From the NCBI RefSeq assembly GCF_938030755.1, contig NZ_CALHIF010000061.1:1-22321 (forward strand): 22,321 bases of DNA. Reading direction: 5' to 3'. The DNA comes from an uncultured Granulicatella sp. Its GTDB lineage: Bacteria > Bacillota > Bacilli > Lactobacillales > Aerococcaceae. Position numbers and translations under genes: made by a program. This document shows, piece after piece, positions 1-7,115 of the stretch. Position 1 is the stretch's first letter; each line of letters starts with the position of its first letter. The notes beneath the pieces are model-generated. The model was not told where the DNA came from. It made no database searches and was given only the letters and a program-made list of their open reading frames with translations.

Positions 1-1071
1 GTAAATAATAATAGTGTTCGATATAATACAAGTTATAACAAACATAAGAGTAGAGAGATTTTAAAAGCTAATTATGATGAGAACACTCATTTGTTATTAG
101 GGTCTTCAGAACTTACTGTTGCTAATAAAAAAGAATTTCATCCGAAACAAATGTTCAATTATGATGATTTTCATTTAATGCAAATAGGAGGAGGATACTT
201 CCAGAATATTATTCAAGCGTCAACTTTAGCATCTCTTGAGCCAATCATGCAAGAGAAAAAAGTTGCAATTATCGAAAGTTTAAATTGGTTCGATCAAAAA
301 GGGATGCGACAAGATGCCTTTGAAAGTCGAGTTTCAAAAGAACATGTATATTACACTTTAGTAAATCCAAAACTTTCAAAAGAGACAAAACTTAAATTTA
401 TTAATCGTGTTTTAGAATTGTCAGCGAAAAATGCTTCATTATCTAGTACGTTTGAAAGATATAAACATGTACTTGTTGAAGGTGAAGGTTCTCAAATTGA
501 TCAGTTTATGATTCAAATGGAATTAGCTAAATTTTCCTTGAATGTTGTACAGGCGTTTTATGAGGAACAATCATTGGTAGATTTTCCATCAAAAGGAAGT
601 ACAATGCCTGAATATAATTGGGACGAGGTGCTGGCTAAAAACGAGGAACAAGCAAAAAAAGAGACTCAATCTAATGAATATCATTTTGACGATTGGTATT
701 ATAAAAAGAATATTGCTGGTAAATTAGAATCGCTAAAAAATTCTGATTCAACGTTTAAATATACTGAGTCTCCAGAGTATGAAGACTTCCAGTTGTTCTT
801 ACAAATTGCAAAAGAATTAGGGGTTGAAGTTCTTGTAGTAACATTTCCAGTAAATGGACCATGGTATGATTACATTGGAATTGATGCTTCACAACGAAAT
901 GCCTTTTCAAAGAAGGTTAATGAGATTGTTAAGGAAGCTGGAGTGAAACAGGTCGATTTAACAGCGCATGATTACGATCCTTATTATATATGGGATGCAA
1001 CTCATCCTGGATGGAAGGGGTGGCCTTTAGTTGAAAAAGAATTGGTCAAGTTTTTTAAAGAAAATGGATAA
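1..1071 (+). CDS. dltD: DltD, D-alanyl transfer protein of teichoic acid D-alanylation (5' truncated)
   Basis: This reading frame is open from the first base, so the gene begins outside the window and the TTG at 91 is only an internal Leu codon. DltD is the extracellular, membrane-anchored protein that acts at the last stage of D-alanine transfer to teichoic acids, with DltA, DltB, DltC and DltX. The sequence shows the family's Gly-Ser-Ser-Glu catalytic-serine block near codon 35 of the visible part. Close to the C-terminus it shows the Asp-x-x-His block (WDATHPGWKGW) that completes the SGNH-hydrolase-like active site. The N-terminal signal anchor is missing because it lies upstream. The 3' end overlaps a small DltX-like frame, and the unit ends at a terminator near 1194. 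The identification is firm. dltABC are presumably just upstream, but that cannot be seen here. Confidence 0.93.
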   Translation, partial: VNNNSVRYNTSYNKHKSREILKANYDENTHLLLGSSELTVANKKEFHPKQMFNYDDFHLMQIGGGYFQNIIQASTLASLEPIMQEKKVAIIESLNWFDQKGMRQDAFESRVSKEHVYYTLVNPKLSKETKLKFINRVLELSAKNASLSSTFERYKHVLVEGEGSQIDQFMIQMELAKFSLNVVQAFYEEQSLVDFPSKGSTMPEYNWDEVLAKNEEQAKKETQSNEYHFDDWYYKKNIAGKLESLKNSDSTFKYTESPEYEDFQLFLQIAKELGVEVLVVTFPVNGPWYDYIGIDASQRNAFSKKVNEIVKEAGVKQVDLTAHDYDPYYIWDATHPGWKGWPLVEKELVKFFKENG

Positions 1072-1180
1072 TGTATTTGTATGGTCACTCGTATTTTATG
1101 TGCTTATCACTAGTGTCCTACTTTATTGTATATTTACAGATTTCACAAATGCAGCAGAATTTATTTATAACGCATTCTAA
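1031..1180 (+). CDS. dltX: Small one-TM protein, DltX-like
   Basis: This 49-codon frame overlaps the last 41 bases of dltD in another phase. It opens with TTG directly after an in-frame stop (1028-1030), with AAGGGG at 1015-1020 as a possible ribosome site. A shorter 38-residue version could start at ATG 1064. The predicted protein has a Lys-rich N-terminus (MKKNWSSFLKKM), one hydrophobic helix at about residues 14-35, and ends in EFIYNAF. DltX proteins are about 50 residues long, have one membrane helix and end in a FIYNEF-like motif. In DltX this C-terminal motif is thought to receive the D-alanyl group in the DltB channel. The match in size, topology and tail, plus the position in the dlt operon, supports DltX. 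The unusual points are its place after dltD, where many Firmicutes have dltX before dltA, and the non-ATG start. Confidence 0.7.
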   Translation: MKKNWSSFLKKMDNVFVWSLVFYVLITSVLLYCIFTDFTNAAEFIYNAF

Positions 1181-1193
1181 AATTGAAGTTAAT

Positions 1194-1226
1194 AGCTAGG
1201 AAGGTGTGACTTTCCTAGCTTTTTCA
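1194..1226 (+). terminator. Rho-independent terminator after dltD/dltX
   Basis: A perfect 9-bp stem, AGCTAGGAA (1194-1202) with TTCCTAGCT (1212-1220), and a 9-nt loop is followed by a T tract. It lies 13 bases after the DltX-like stop and closes the dlt transcription unit. Confidence 0.88.
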
Positions 1227-1236
1227 GTTTTTTACA

Positions 1237-1265
1237 TTGATTGAAATGTCAAAGATTAGTATAAT
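1237..1265 (+). promoter_or_regulatory. Promoter of the panT-coaBC unit
   Basis: A perfect -10 box, TATAAT, lies at 1260-1265. A partial -35, TTGATT, lies at 1237-1242, giving a 17-base spacer. It sits between the upstream terminator and the start at 1293, which has a GAGGTG ribosome site at 1282-1287. Confidence 0.72.
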
Positions 1266-1292
1266 ACAGTCATTAAGACTCGAGGTGAAGAC

Positions 1293-1880
1293 ATGAAAAG
1301 ACAAAGAACTTTTCCATTGGTATTAAGTGCGATGTTTATCGCGATGATTATTTTACAAAGTTTTGTTCCATTTTTAGGGAACTTACCATTAGTGGTTTTA
1401 GATATTACAATTATTCATATTACGGTTATTGTTGGTGGGATTGTGCTAGGGCCACAAGCAGGGTTTCTTCTAGGCTTTACGTGGGGAGTTTGTTCGTTCC
1501 TACGCGCCTTCACATCAGGCAATGTTCTTAGCTTGATGATTTTTACAAATCCATTGATTTCTATCTTGCCACGTTTATTAATGGGTGGACTCATTGCTTT
1601 GTTTTATCAGAAGGCAACTAAACTTATTGCTTCGGACCGACTCAGAATGGCAGTGTCTGGGTTCCTTGGAAGTATTATGAATACAATATTAGTATTAAGT
1701 TCAATTTATTTACTGATGGGAAATCAATATGCAGAATTAACAGGGAAAACTGTTGCGGAATTGCCGCTCTTCTTAATGGGTGTTGTTATGACAAACGGTA
1801 TTGCGGAAGCGTTGGCTGCAACTGTGATGACACCAATTATTGCATCTATTTTAGTAACCATTTATAAGAAAAGAGGATAG
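1293..1880 (+). CDS. panT: ECF transporter S component, probably pantothenate-specific (PanT-like)
   Basis: This 195-residue hydrophobic protein has about six predicted membrane helices. It has the N-terminal helix-1 region and small-residue-rich helices typical of substrate-binding S components of energy-coupling factor (ECF) vitamin transporters. The S component binds the vitamin and works with a shared EcfA/EcfA'/EcfT module, which is not in this window. The conserved stretch around ITVIVGGIVLGPQAGFLLG, the NPLISILPR block and the length fit the family. Specificity is inferred from context. The gene is 3 bases upstream of coaBC, which acts on 4'-phosphopantothenate, so pantothenate is the likely cargo. 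Another precursor cannot be excluded by sequence alone. The start at 1293 has a good GAGGTG ribosome site. Confidence 0.75.
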   Translation: MKRQRTFPLVLSAMFIAMIILQSFVPFLGNLPLVVLDITIIHITVIVGGIVLGPQAGFLLGFTWGVCSFLRAFTSGNVLSLMIFTNPLISILPRLLMGGLIALFYQKATKLIASDRLRMAVSGFLGSIMNTILVLSSIYLLMGNQYAELTGKTVAELPLFLMGVVMTNGIAEALAATVMTPIIASILVTIYKKRG

Positions 1881-1883
1881 TTT

Positions 1884-3101
1884 ATGTGGGAAGGTAAAAA
1901 CGTAACTGTCTTTGTTACAGGTGGAATCGCCGCGTTTAAAGCAGCTACACTCGTTCGCTTGTTTATAAAAGCAGGGGCGAATGTGGAAGTCGCGATGACA
2001 AAAAGTGCGTGCGAATTCATTACGCCACTAACGTTTCAAGTGCTAACAAAGAATAAGGTTCACACCGATACGTTTGACGAAGATGAAGCGCGCAAGGTCC
2101 AACATATTCATTTGGCGGATAAGACTGATGTCGCTGTAGTCGTACCAGCAACAGCCAATACGATTGCAAAAATGGCCAATGGCATCACTGATAACTTTGT
2201 AACAAGTACATTATTGGCAACAACGTCTCCGATTTATGTGGCGCCTGCGATGAATGAACATATGTGGGAGAATCCTGCTACTGTTCGTAATATGGCACAG
2301 CTTCAATCAGACAGGAAAGTGATTATTGAACCAGCTACAGGATTTTTAGCAGAAGGATATAATGGAAAAGGACGCCTTCCTGAACCAGAAGAAATTTTCG
2401 AGCAAGTAACGTTCTTTGAGAGTAGACGATTGTACGGCTCTCCTTTAAAAGGGAAATCTGTATTAATTACAGCCGGTGGAACAAAAGAGCGTATTGATCC
2501 AGTGCGTTATATCTCTAATGATTCTTCAGGAAAAATGGGTTATGCACTTGCAAAGGCGGCATCGATTTTAGGGGCTGAGGTTCAATTAGTTTCAACGACC
2601 AAACAATTGAAAGTTCCGTTTGGTGTGAATGTAACGTATGTTGAATCAGCACGTGAAATGAAAGAAGTCGTTACAGCACAATTTCCGACTACAGATGTTG
2701 CTGTGATGGTTGCCGCGGTATCTGACTACTATGTAGCCAATCGTTCGAATCAGAAAATTAAAAAGCAACACAATGAATCAGGATTAAAACTAGAATTAGC
2801 AGAGAATCCAGATATTTTAAAAGGGCTCGGTCATTCTAAAAGAGAAGGCCAAGTTGTCATTGGATTTGCGGCTGAGACTGAAAGAGTATTAGAATATGCT
2901 GCAGCAAAATTAGAAAAGAAAAAAGCTGATGCGATTATCGCTAACGGTGTTTTAAGTTCGAAAATTGGATTTAATGCGGATAATCATCAAGTAACAATTC
3001 TTACTAAAGATGGGAAACAACTCCCACTTCCAGAAAATTCGAAAGATGAGTTGGCGCTTGAAATTTGGAAATCCTTATTGGACGCAAATATTATTCAATA
3101 G
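1884..3101 (+). CDS. coaBC: Bifunctional phosphopantothenoylcysteine decarboxylase / phosphopantothenate-cysteine ligase
   Basis: CoaBC carries out two cytosolic steps of coenzyme A synthesis: CTP-dependent coupling of cysteine to 4'-phosphopantothenate, then FMN-dependent decarboxylation. The N-terminal half (about residues 1-175) is the flavoprotein decarboxylase, with TGGIAAFKA at 12-20, the HIxL histidine at residue 74, ATANTIAKMANG and the PAMNEHMW motif at 121-128. The C-terminal half (about 185-405) is the ligase, with TAGGTKERIDPVRYISN and GKMGYALA. At 405 residues it has normal full length. An oddity is the substrate-recognition clamp GFLAEGYNGKGRLPEP (153-168). It carries Glu157 where the E. 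coli enzyme has its active-site Cys158. A terminator follows. The start at 1884 has AGAGGA upstream, inside the end of the previous gene, so the two are translationally close. Confidence 0.95.
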   Translation: MWEGKNVTVFVTGGIAAFKAATLVRLFIKAGANVEVAMTKSACEFITPLTFQVLTKNKVHTDTFDEDEARKVQHIHLADKTDVAVVVPATANTIAKMANGITDNFVTSTLLATTSPIYVAPAMNEHMWENPATVRNMAQLQSDRKVIIEPATGFLAEGYNGKGRLPEPEEIFEQVTFFESRRLYGSPLKGKSVLITAGGTKERIDPVRYISNDSSGKMGYALAKAASILGAEVQLVSTTKQLKVPFGVNVTYVESAREMKEVVTAQFPTTDVAVMVAAVSDYYVANRSNQKIKKQHNESGLKLELAENPDILKGLGHSKREGQVVIGFAAETERVLEYAAAKLEKKKADAIIANGVLSSKIGFNADNHQVTILTKDGKQLPLPENSKDELALEIWKSLLDANIIQ

Positions 3102-3116
3102 CAAAACAAAAGAGAG

Positions 3117-3157
3117 ATAAACCAATCTGCCAGTTGTGTAGATGGGTTTATTTTATT
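3117..3157 (+). terminator. Rho-independent terminator after coaBC
   Basis: ATAAACCAATCT (3117-3128) pairs with AGATGGGTTTAT (3140-3151), with one A/G mismatch and an 11-nt loop, and a T-rich run follows. It separates the coenzyme A unit from the polysaccharide locus. Confidence 0.8.
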
Positions 3158-3199
3158 GTACTTTATAGCACTAAAAATATTTCTAGTTTTACATAGAAA

Positions 3200-3230
3200 T
3201 TTACCGCATTTCCAGAAAATGTGGTATAAT
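3200..3230 (+). promoter_or_regulatory. Promoter of the sugar transferase-aminotransferase-dehydratase operon
   Basis: An extended -10, TGGTATAAT (3222-3230), has only a weak -35 candidate, TTTACC, at 3200-3205 (19-base spacer). The predicted transcription start is near 3237, so the long upstream extension of the first reading frame cannot be translated from it. The start at 3264 is therefore preferred. Confidence 0.75.
3205..3223 (+). promoter_or_regulatory. Inverted repeat in the -35/-10 spacer (candidate operator)
   Basis: CGCATTT (3205-3211), 5 bases, then AAATGTG (3217-3223) forms a 7-bp inverted repeat with one mismatch. It can be extended by one more C/G pair. It lies directly before the -10 box. 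A similar arrangement with the same 5-base spacer occurs before the -10 of the licC/licA operon at 18778-18796. A bound regulator would block RNA polymerase. This is an inference from two sites only. Confidence 0.4.
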
Positions 3231-3263
3231 AGGAAAGGTTATCTAGGCATGAAAGGAGAATTT

Positions 3264-3956
3264 ATGAACGAGAATATTTCATTGCCAGAATTTATGAGAA
3301 ATGAGTTCGTGATTAAGAAACAATTAGAGCTTCGACAGCGAAAAGGATATTTAATTTCAAAACGAATTTTTGACATTGTAGTATCGCTATTACTACTAGC
3401 GCCATTATCCATTGTATTTTTAATAATTGCGATTGCCATCAAATTAGAAGACGGAGGCCCTGTATTTTATAGACAGGAACGGGTGACGACGAATGGGCGC
3501 AAATTTAAAATTTTTAAATTTAGAACGATGATTCTTGATGCGGATAAAGTAGGACCGCTTGTGACACAAGACCATGACCCGCGTATTACAAGGGTAGGAC
3601 GTCGTGTACGTAATTATCGTTTAGATGAAGTAGCTCAGCTACTGAATGTATTGATTGGAGATATGTCTTTTGTAGGGGCAAGACCAGAAGTGCAAAAATA
3701 TGTAGATGCATACACGCCAGAAATGCAGACAACATTATTATTGCCAGCAGGTGTAACCTCTCTAGCCGCCATTGAATTCAGACACGAAGCAGAAAAAATT
3801 GCAGAGTGGGCAAAGCAAGGCCTGACAGTGGATGAAGCTTATATCAAGCATATCTTGCCAGAAAAAATGCAATACAATATTGATTATTTAGAAAAATGTA
3901 GTTTAAAAAATGATATTGCAATTATGGTGAAAACTGTGATTGCGGTCTTAAAATAA
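3264..3956 (+). CDS. Polyprenyl-phosphate sugar-1-phosphate transferase (monotopic PGT, bacterial sugar transferase family)
   Basis: This enzyme transfers a sugar-1-phosphate from a UDP-sugar to undecaprenyl phosphate at the cytoplasmic face, starting a lipid-linked repeat unit. The 230-residue protein has one N-terminal hydrophobic segment (about 34-58) preceded by basic KRIFDI, as in the re-entrant helix of PglC-type enzymes. It then has GPVFYRQERV, KIFKFRTM, the catalytic Asp-Glu pair at residues 121-122 (LDEVAQL) and the GARPE block near 138-142. The start at ATG 3264 has AAAGGAG just upstream and lies downstream of the promoter. A longer frame from 3156 would include the promoter and is rejected. 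It is 15 bases upstream of the aminotransferase. Neighbours suggest a 4-amino-4,6-dideoxy-N-acetylhexosamine-1-phosphate substrate, such as AATGal. That substrate is inference. Confidence 0.9.
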   Translation: MNENISLPEFMRNEFVIKKQLELRQRKGYLISKRIFDIVVSLLLLAPLSIVFLIIAIAIKLEDGGPVFYRQERVTTNGRKFKIFKFRTMILDADKVGPLVTQDHDPRITRVGRRVRNYRLDEVAQLLNVLIGDMSFVGARPEVQKYVDAYTPEMQTTLLLPAGVTSLAAIEFRHEAEKIAEWAKQGLTVDEAYIKHILPEKMQYNIDYLEKCSLKNDIAIMVKTVIAVLK

Positions 3957-3971
3957 CTTGGAGGAAACAAC

Positions 3972-5189
3972 ATGAAAGTTAGAAATATTCCATTCTCACC
4001 ACCAGATATTACAGAAAAGGAAATTAACAATGTAGTCGAAGTACTACAATCTGGTTGGATTACAACAGGACCCAAAACAAAAGAATTTGAACGTCAATTA
4101 GCAGAGTTTTTAGGTACTGAAAAAGTAGTGTGCTTAAACTCGGCGACAGCTGCTTTAGAATTAGCATTACGCGTGTTAGGTGTTGGACCTGGAGACGAAG
4201 TTATCGTTCCTGCCTATACGTATACTGCTTCATGTAGTGTCATTGAGCACGTTGGAGCAACACCTGTTATGGTTGATATTCAAGAAGATCATTTTGAAAT
4301 GAACTATGATGCTTTAGCTGAAGCAATCACTGAAAAAACAAAAGTGGTGATTCCTGTTGAATTAGCGGGAGTACCATGTGACTACCATCGTATTTTTGAA
4401 GTAGTGGAATCAAAACGTAGTTTATTCCAACCATCTACAAACTTACAACGTTACTTTAACCGTATTATTGTTGTTTCTGACTGTGCACATGCGATTGGAA
4501 CGACTCGTGATGGAGTGTCAGTTGCAAAACTGGCTGACTTTGCATCCTATTCATTCCATGCGGTTAAGAATTTAACAACAGCAGAAGGTGGATGTATTAC
4601 ATGGAATCCAGAAAACAAATTGGATTCTGAAGCCATGTATAAAGAGTTTCAAGTATATTCACTACACGGACAAACTAAAGACGCTTTAGCAAAAATTAAA
4701 CCTGGTTCTTGGGAATACGATATTGTCATTCCTGGATTCAAATGCAATATGCCGGATATTATGGCTGCCATTGGTTTAGCGCAATTAGAACGTTACCTAC
4801 AATTATTAGAACGCAGAAAAGAAATCGTACGTAATCTTGATAAAGGGTTATCTGTGGATAATCGTATCCAAGTGTTACCACATGAAGGCAAAAACTACGA
4901 ATCTTCTCGCCACTTATACATCACACGTGTGCAAGGTGCAAGTTATGACCAACGTGGAGAAATTATTATAAAAATGGCAGAACGTGGCATTTCATGTAAC
5001 GTTCACTACAAACCACTTCCATTATTAACGGCTTACCAAAATATGGGGTTCCGTATGGAAGATTATCCAAATGCTTACCGCTTTTTTGAAAATGAAGTGA
5101 CATTACCATTACATGGCTTATTAAGTGATGAAGATGTTAATTATATTATTCAAAACTACTTAGAAGTGATTCAAGAAGTGCTTGGATAG
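3972..5189 (+). CDS. PLP-dependent sugar aminotransferase (DegT/DnrJ/EryC1 family)
   Basis: This 405-residue enzyme belongs to the family that converts a 4-keto (or 3-keto) nucleotide sugar into an amino sugar, with glutamate as amino donor. Visible motifs are NSATAALELAL (phosphate-binding region, 56-66), PAYTYTAS (80-87), VSDCAHA with Asp170 for the PLP ring nitrogen, and SFHAVKN with Lys199 as the Schiff-base lysine. The C-terminal NVHYKPLPLL block is typical. It starts at ATG 3972 with TTGGAGGAA upstream. It is followed after 18 bases by a 4,6-dehydratase that would supply its 4-keto-6-deoxy substrate. The product is probably a UDP-2-acetamido-4-amino-2,4,6-trideoxyhexose. The galacto or gluco form cannot be read from sequence. 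No N-acetyltransferase lies beside it, so the 4-amino group may stay free. Confidence 0.9.
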   Translation: MKVRNIPFSPPDITEKEINNVVEVLQSGWITTGPKTKEFERQLAEFLGTEKVVCLNSATAALELALRVLGVGPGDEVIVPAYTYTASCSVIEHVGATPVMVDIQEDHFEMNYDALAEAITEKTKVVIPVELAGVPCDYHRIFEVVESKRSLFQPSTNLQRYFNRIIVVSDCAHAIGTTRDGVSVAKLADFASYSFHAVKNLTTAEGGCITWNPENKLDSEAMYKEFQVYSLHGQTKDALAKIKPGSWEYDIVIPGFKCNMPDIMAAIGLAQLERYLQLLERRKEIVRNLDKGLSVDNRIQVLPHEGKNYESSRHLYITRVQGASYDQRGEIIIKMAERGISCNVHYKPLPLLTAYQNMGFRMEDYPNAYRFFENEVTLPLHGLLSDEDVNYIIQNYLEVIQEVLG

Positions 5190-5207
5190 TCAGGAGAGGA
5201 TATTTAA

Positions 5208-7013
5208 ATGAATAATCGATTGAAAATTTTATTATTATTCATCGTTGACTCGCTACTCGTTGTTGGCTCAGTATTTTTAGGGTTTCGATTAGTAACAGAA
5301 GGGTTGATCCGTAATATTCATGGATTAACGATTACGGCGGTTTTATCGTTAGTGGCTTATTATGTTTTTTCTTATTTCTTCAATCTTTATTGGAGAGATT
5401 GGGAATACGCGAGTGTCTATGAAGTAATCACTGTCGTAAAATGTGTCTCAGCAACCGTAATCGTCTCAACGATTTCAGGGTTAGCTTTCTTTGATACGAA
5501 AGTAACTTGGCAATTTTTAATTGTCTGCTGGTTATTACTCGTGATTTCTATCGGTGGTGTTCGATTATCAATGCGTGTGTTCCGTGAATTTTTTGCGGAT
5601 ACTAGCGTTATGGAAAACGCGAAACCAACATTAATTGTAGGAGCAGGAGCTGCAGGTACTTTATTAGTTCGCCAAATGCTCATGCATCCGGCAATGAGAA
5701 TGGACCCGATTGCCTTTGTTGACGATGATCCAGATAAACTTCGTAAAGATATTTATGGAGTTCGTATTCTTGGTGCAATTAAAGATATTGAGCGTATTGT
5801 AGATACGATGGGAATTACGAAAGTCGTAATTGCCATGCCATCACTTCCAATCAAGAAATTAAATGAAGTGTACGATGTTGCTCGTAAAACGGGTGCGGAA
5901 TGTGTAATTTTACCAAATATTGATGATGTCATGAGTGGGAACTTACACGTACAACAGCTAAGAAATGTTGAAATTGAAGACTTATTAGGTCGTGATCCGG
6001 TTCAATTAGATCAAACGATGATTGAAAAACAACTTCGTGGTAAGAAGATTCTTGTAACAGGAGCTGGTGGTTCGATTGGTTCAGAAATTTGCCGTCAAGT
6101 GGCTAAATTCAAACCGAAAGAAATCGTTATTTTAGGACATGGTGAAAATAGTATTTATCAACTGAATATGGAATTGGTTGGGAAATATTCTCAACACTTC
6201 ACGATTACGCCAGTCATTGCCGATGTACAAGATCGTAAACGTATCTTTGAAGTCATGGATAAATATAAACCAGATGTGGTTTACCATGCTGCGGCTCATA
6301 AGCACGTACCGTTAATGGAATTGAACCCTCGTGAAGCAGTGAAGAATAACGTTCTTGGAACTAGAAATGTAGCGGAAGCAGCAAGCCATGCACGTGTAAA
6401 AGCATTCGTAATGGTTTCAACGGATAAAGCGGTTAACCCACCAAATATTATGGGAGCTACAAAACGTTTGTGTGAAATGATTGTACAAGATATGGCCACA
6501 CGTAGCGAATATACTAAATTCGTAGCGGTTCGTTTCGGGAATGTATTAGGGTCTCGTGGTTCAGTAATTCCGCTCTTCAAGAAGCAAATTGCTGAAGGCG
6601 GTCCGATTACAGTAACTCACCCTGACATCGTACGTTACTTTATGACTATTCCAGAAGCCGCTCAATTAGTAATCCAAGCAGGTGCTCTTGCTCGTGGTGG
6701 AGAAATCTTCGTACTCGATATGGGACAACCAGTCAAGATTGTGGACTTAGCGAAGAACTTAATTCGTCTTTCAGGATATGACGAAGGAGATATCGAGATT
6801 AAGTTTACAGGGTTACGCCCAGGAGAAAAGATGTATGAAGAGTTACTAAACGAAGGGGAAGTAAATCCAAAACAAGTCTTTCCGAAGATTCATATTGGAA
6901 TTGCAGACAACTCTCAAATCAATCGTGTGTATAATTTTATTGAAAACTTCGAAAGCTATACAGATCAACAATTACACGATGAATTGATTGATATTGCCAA
7001 TAAAAAGAAATAG
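5208..7013 (+). CDS. Membrane-bound UDP-sugar 4,6-dehydratase (CapD/WbpM/PglF family)
   Basis: This 601-residue protein has the full three-part layout of the PglF/WbpM family. Four N-terminal membrane helices (about 5-125) are followed by a CoA-binding-like Rossmann domain (LIVGAGAAG at 142-150). A C-terminal short-chain dehydrogenase domain has the NAD-binding VTGAGGSIGSE block (283-293), VSTDKAVNPPNIMGATKR (403-420) and a GLRPGEKMYEELL block. The usual catalytic Tyr is Met (M415), with K419 four residues later. This substitution is known in the WbpM/PglF branch. The likely reaction is UDP-GlcNAc to UDP-2-acetamido-2,6-dideoxy-4-hexulose, which feeds the aminotransferase just upstream. It starts at ATG 5208 after AGGAGAGG and is the last gene before a strong terminator. 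Confidence 0.92.
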   Translation: MNNRLKILLLFIVDSLLVVGSVFLGFRLVTEGLIRNIHGLTITAVLSLVAYYVFSYFFNLYWRDWEYASVYEVITVVKCVSATVIVSTISGLAFFDTKVTWQFLIVCWLLLVISIGGVRLSMRVFREFFADTSVMENAKPTLIVGAGAAGTLLVRQMLMHPAMRMDPIAFVDDDPDKLRKDIYGVRILGAIKDIERIVDTMGITKVVIAMPSLPIKKLNEVYDVARKTGAECVILPNIDDVMSGNLHVQQLRNVEIEDLLGRDPVQLDQTMIEKQLRGKKILVTGAGGSIGSEICRQVAKFKPKEIVILGHGENSIYQLNMELVGKYSQHFTITPVIADVQDRKRIFEVMDKYKPDVVYHAAAHKHVPLMELNPREAVKNNVLGTRNVAEAASHARVKAFVMVSTDKAVNPPNIMGATKRLCEMIVQDMATRSEYTKFVAVRFGNVLGSRGSVIPLFKKQIAEGGPITVTHPDIVRYFMTIPEAAQLVIQAGALARGGEIFVLDMGQPVKIVDLAKNLIRLSGYDEGDIEIKFTGLRPGEKMYEELLNEGEVNPKQVFPKIHIGIADNSQINRVYNFIENFESYTDQQLHDELIDIANKKK

Positions 7014-7014
7014 T

Positions 7015-7046
7015 TAAAAAGGTCGATGATTCCATCGACCTTTTTT
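7015..7046 (+). terminator. Rho-independent terminator after the dehydratase gene
   Basis: AAAAAGGTCGATG (7016-7028), loop ATTC, then CATCGACCTTTTT forms a perfect stem running straight into a six-T tract. It is two bases after the stop codon and is the end of the amino-sugar operon. Confidence 0.95.
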
Positions 7047-7080
7047 GGTGATATTTCTGTTTTTATAAAAAGAACTATTT

Positions 7081-7086
7081 TATAAT
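7081..7086 (+). promoter_or_regulatory. Likely promoter (-10) of the family 2 glycosyltransferase gene
   Basis: A perfect TATAAT lies at 7081-7086, 30 bases before the start codon at 7116 and just after a terminator. I see no good -35 box at the right distance (the region is T-rich). The AGGAG ribosome site is at 7105-7109. Confidence 0.55.
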
Positions 7087-7115
7087 AGGAACAGAATAAA
7101 ATATAGGAGATTATC

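Noticed and set aside
91..1071. DltD starting at the TTG at 91
   Set aside because: The frame is open from base 1 and the preceding codons continue the DltD sequence. The TTG encodes an internal Leu just before the catalytic GSSE block.
1234..1249. ACATT-N6-AATGT at the panT promoter as a third copy of the shared operator
   Set aside because: Its spacing is one base shorter than in the other two sites, it overlaps the -35 instead of sitting before the -10, and the outer bases differ.
3156..3263. Longer N-terminus for the sugar transferase
   Set aside because: This stretch contains the extended -10 promoter, lacks a good ribosome site, and the ATG at 3264 has a strong one and fits the family's length.
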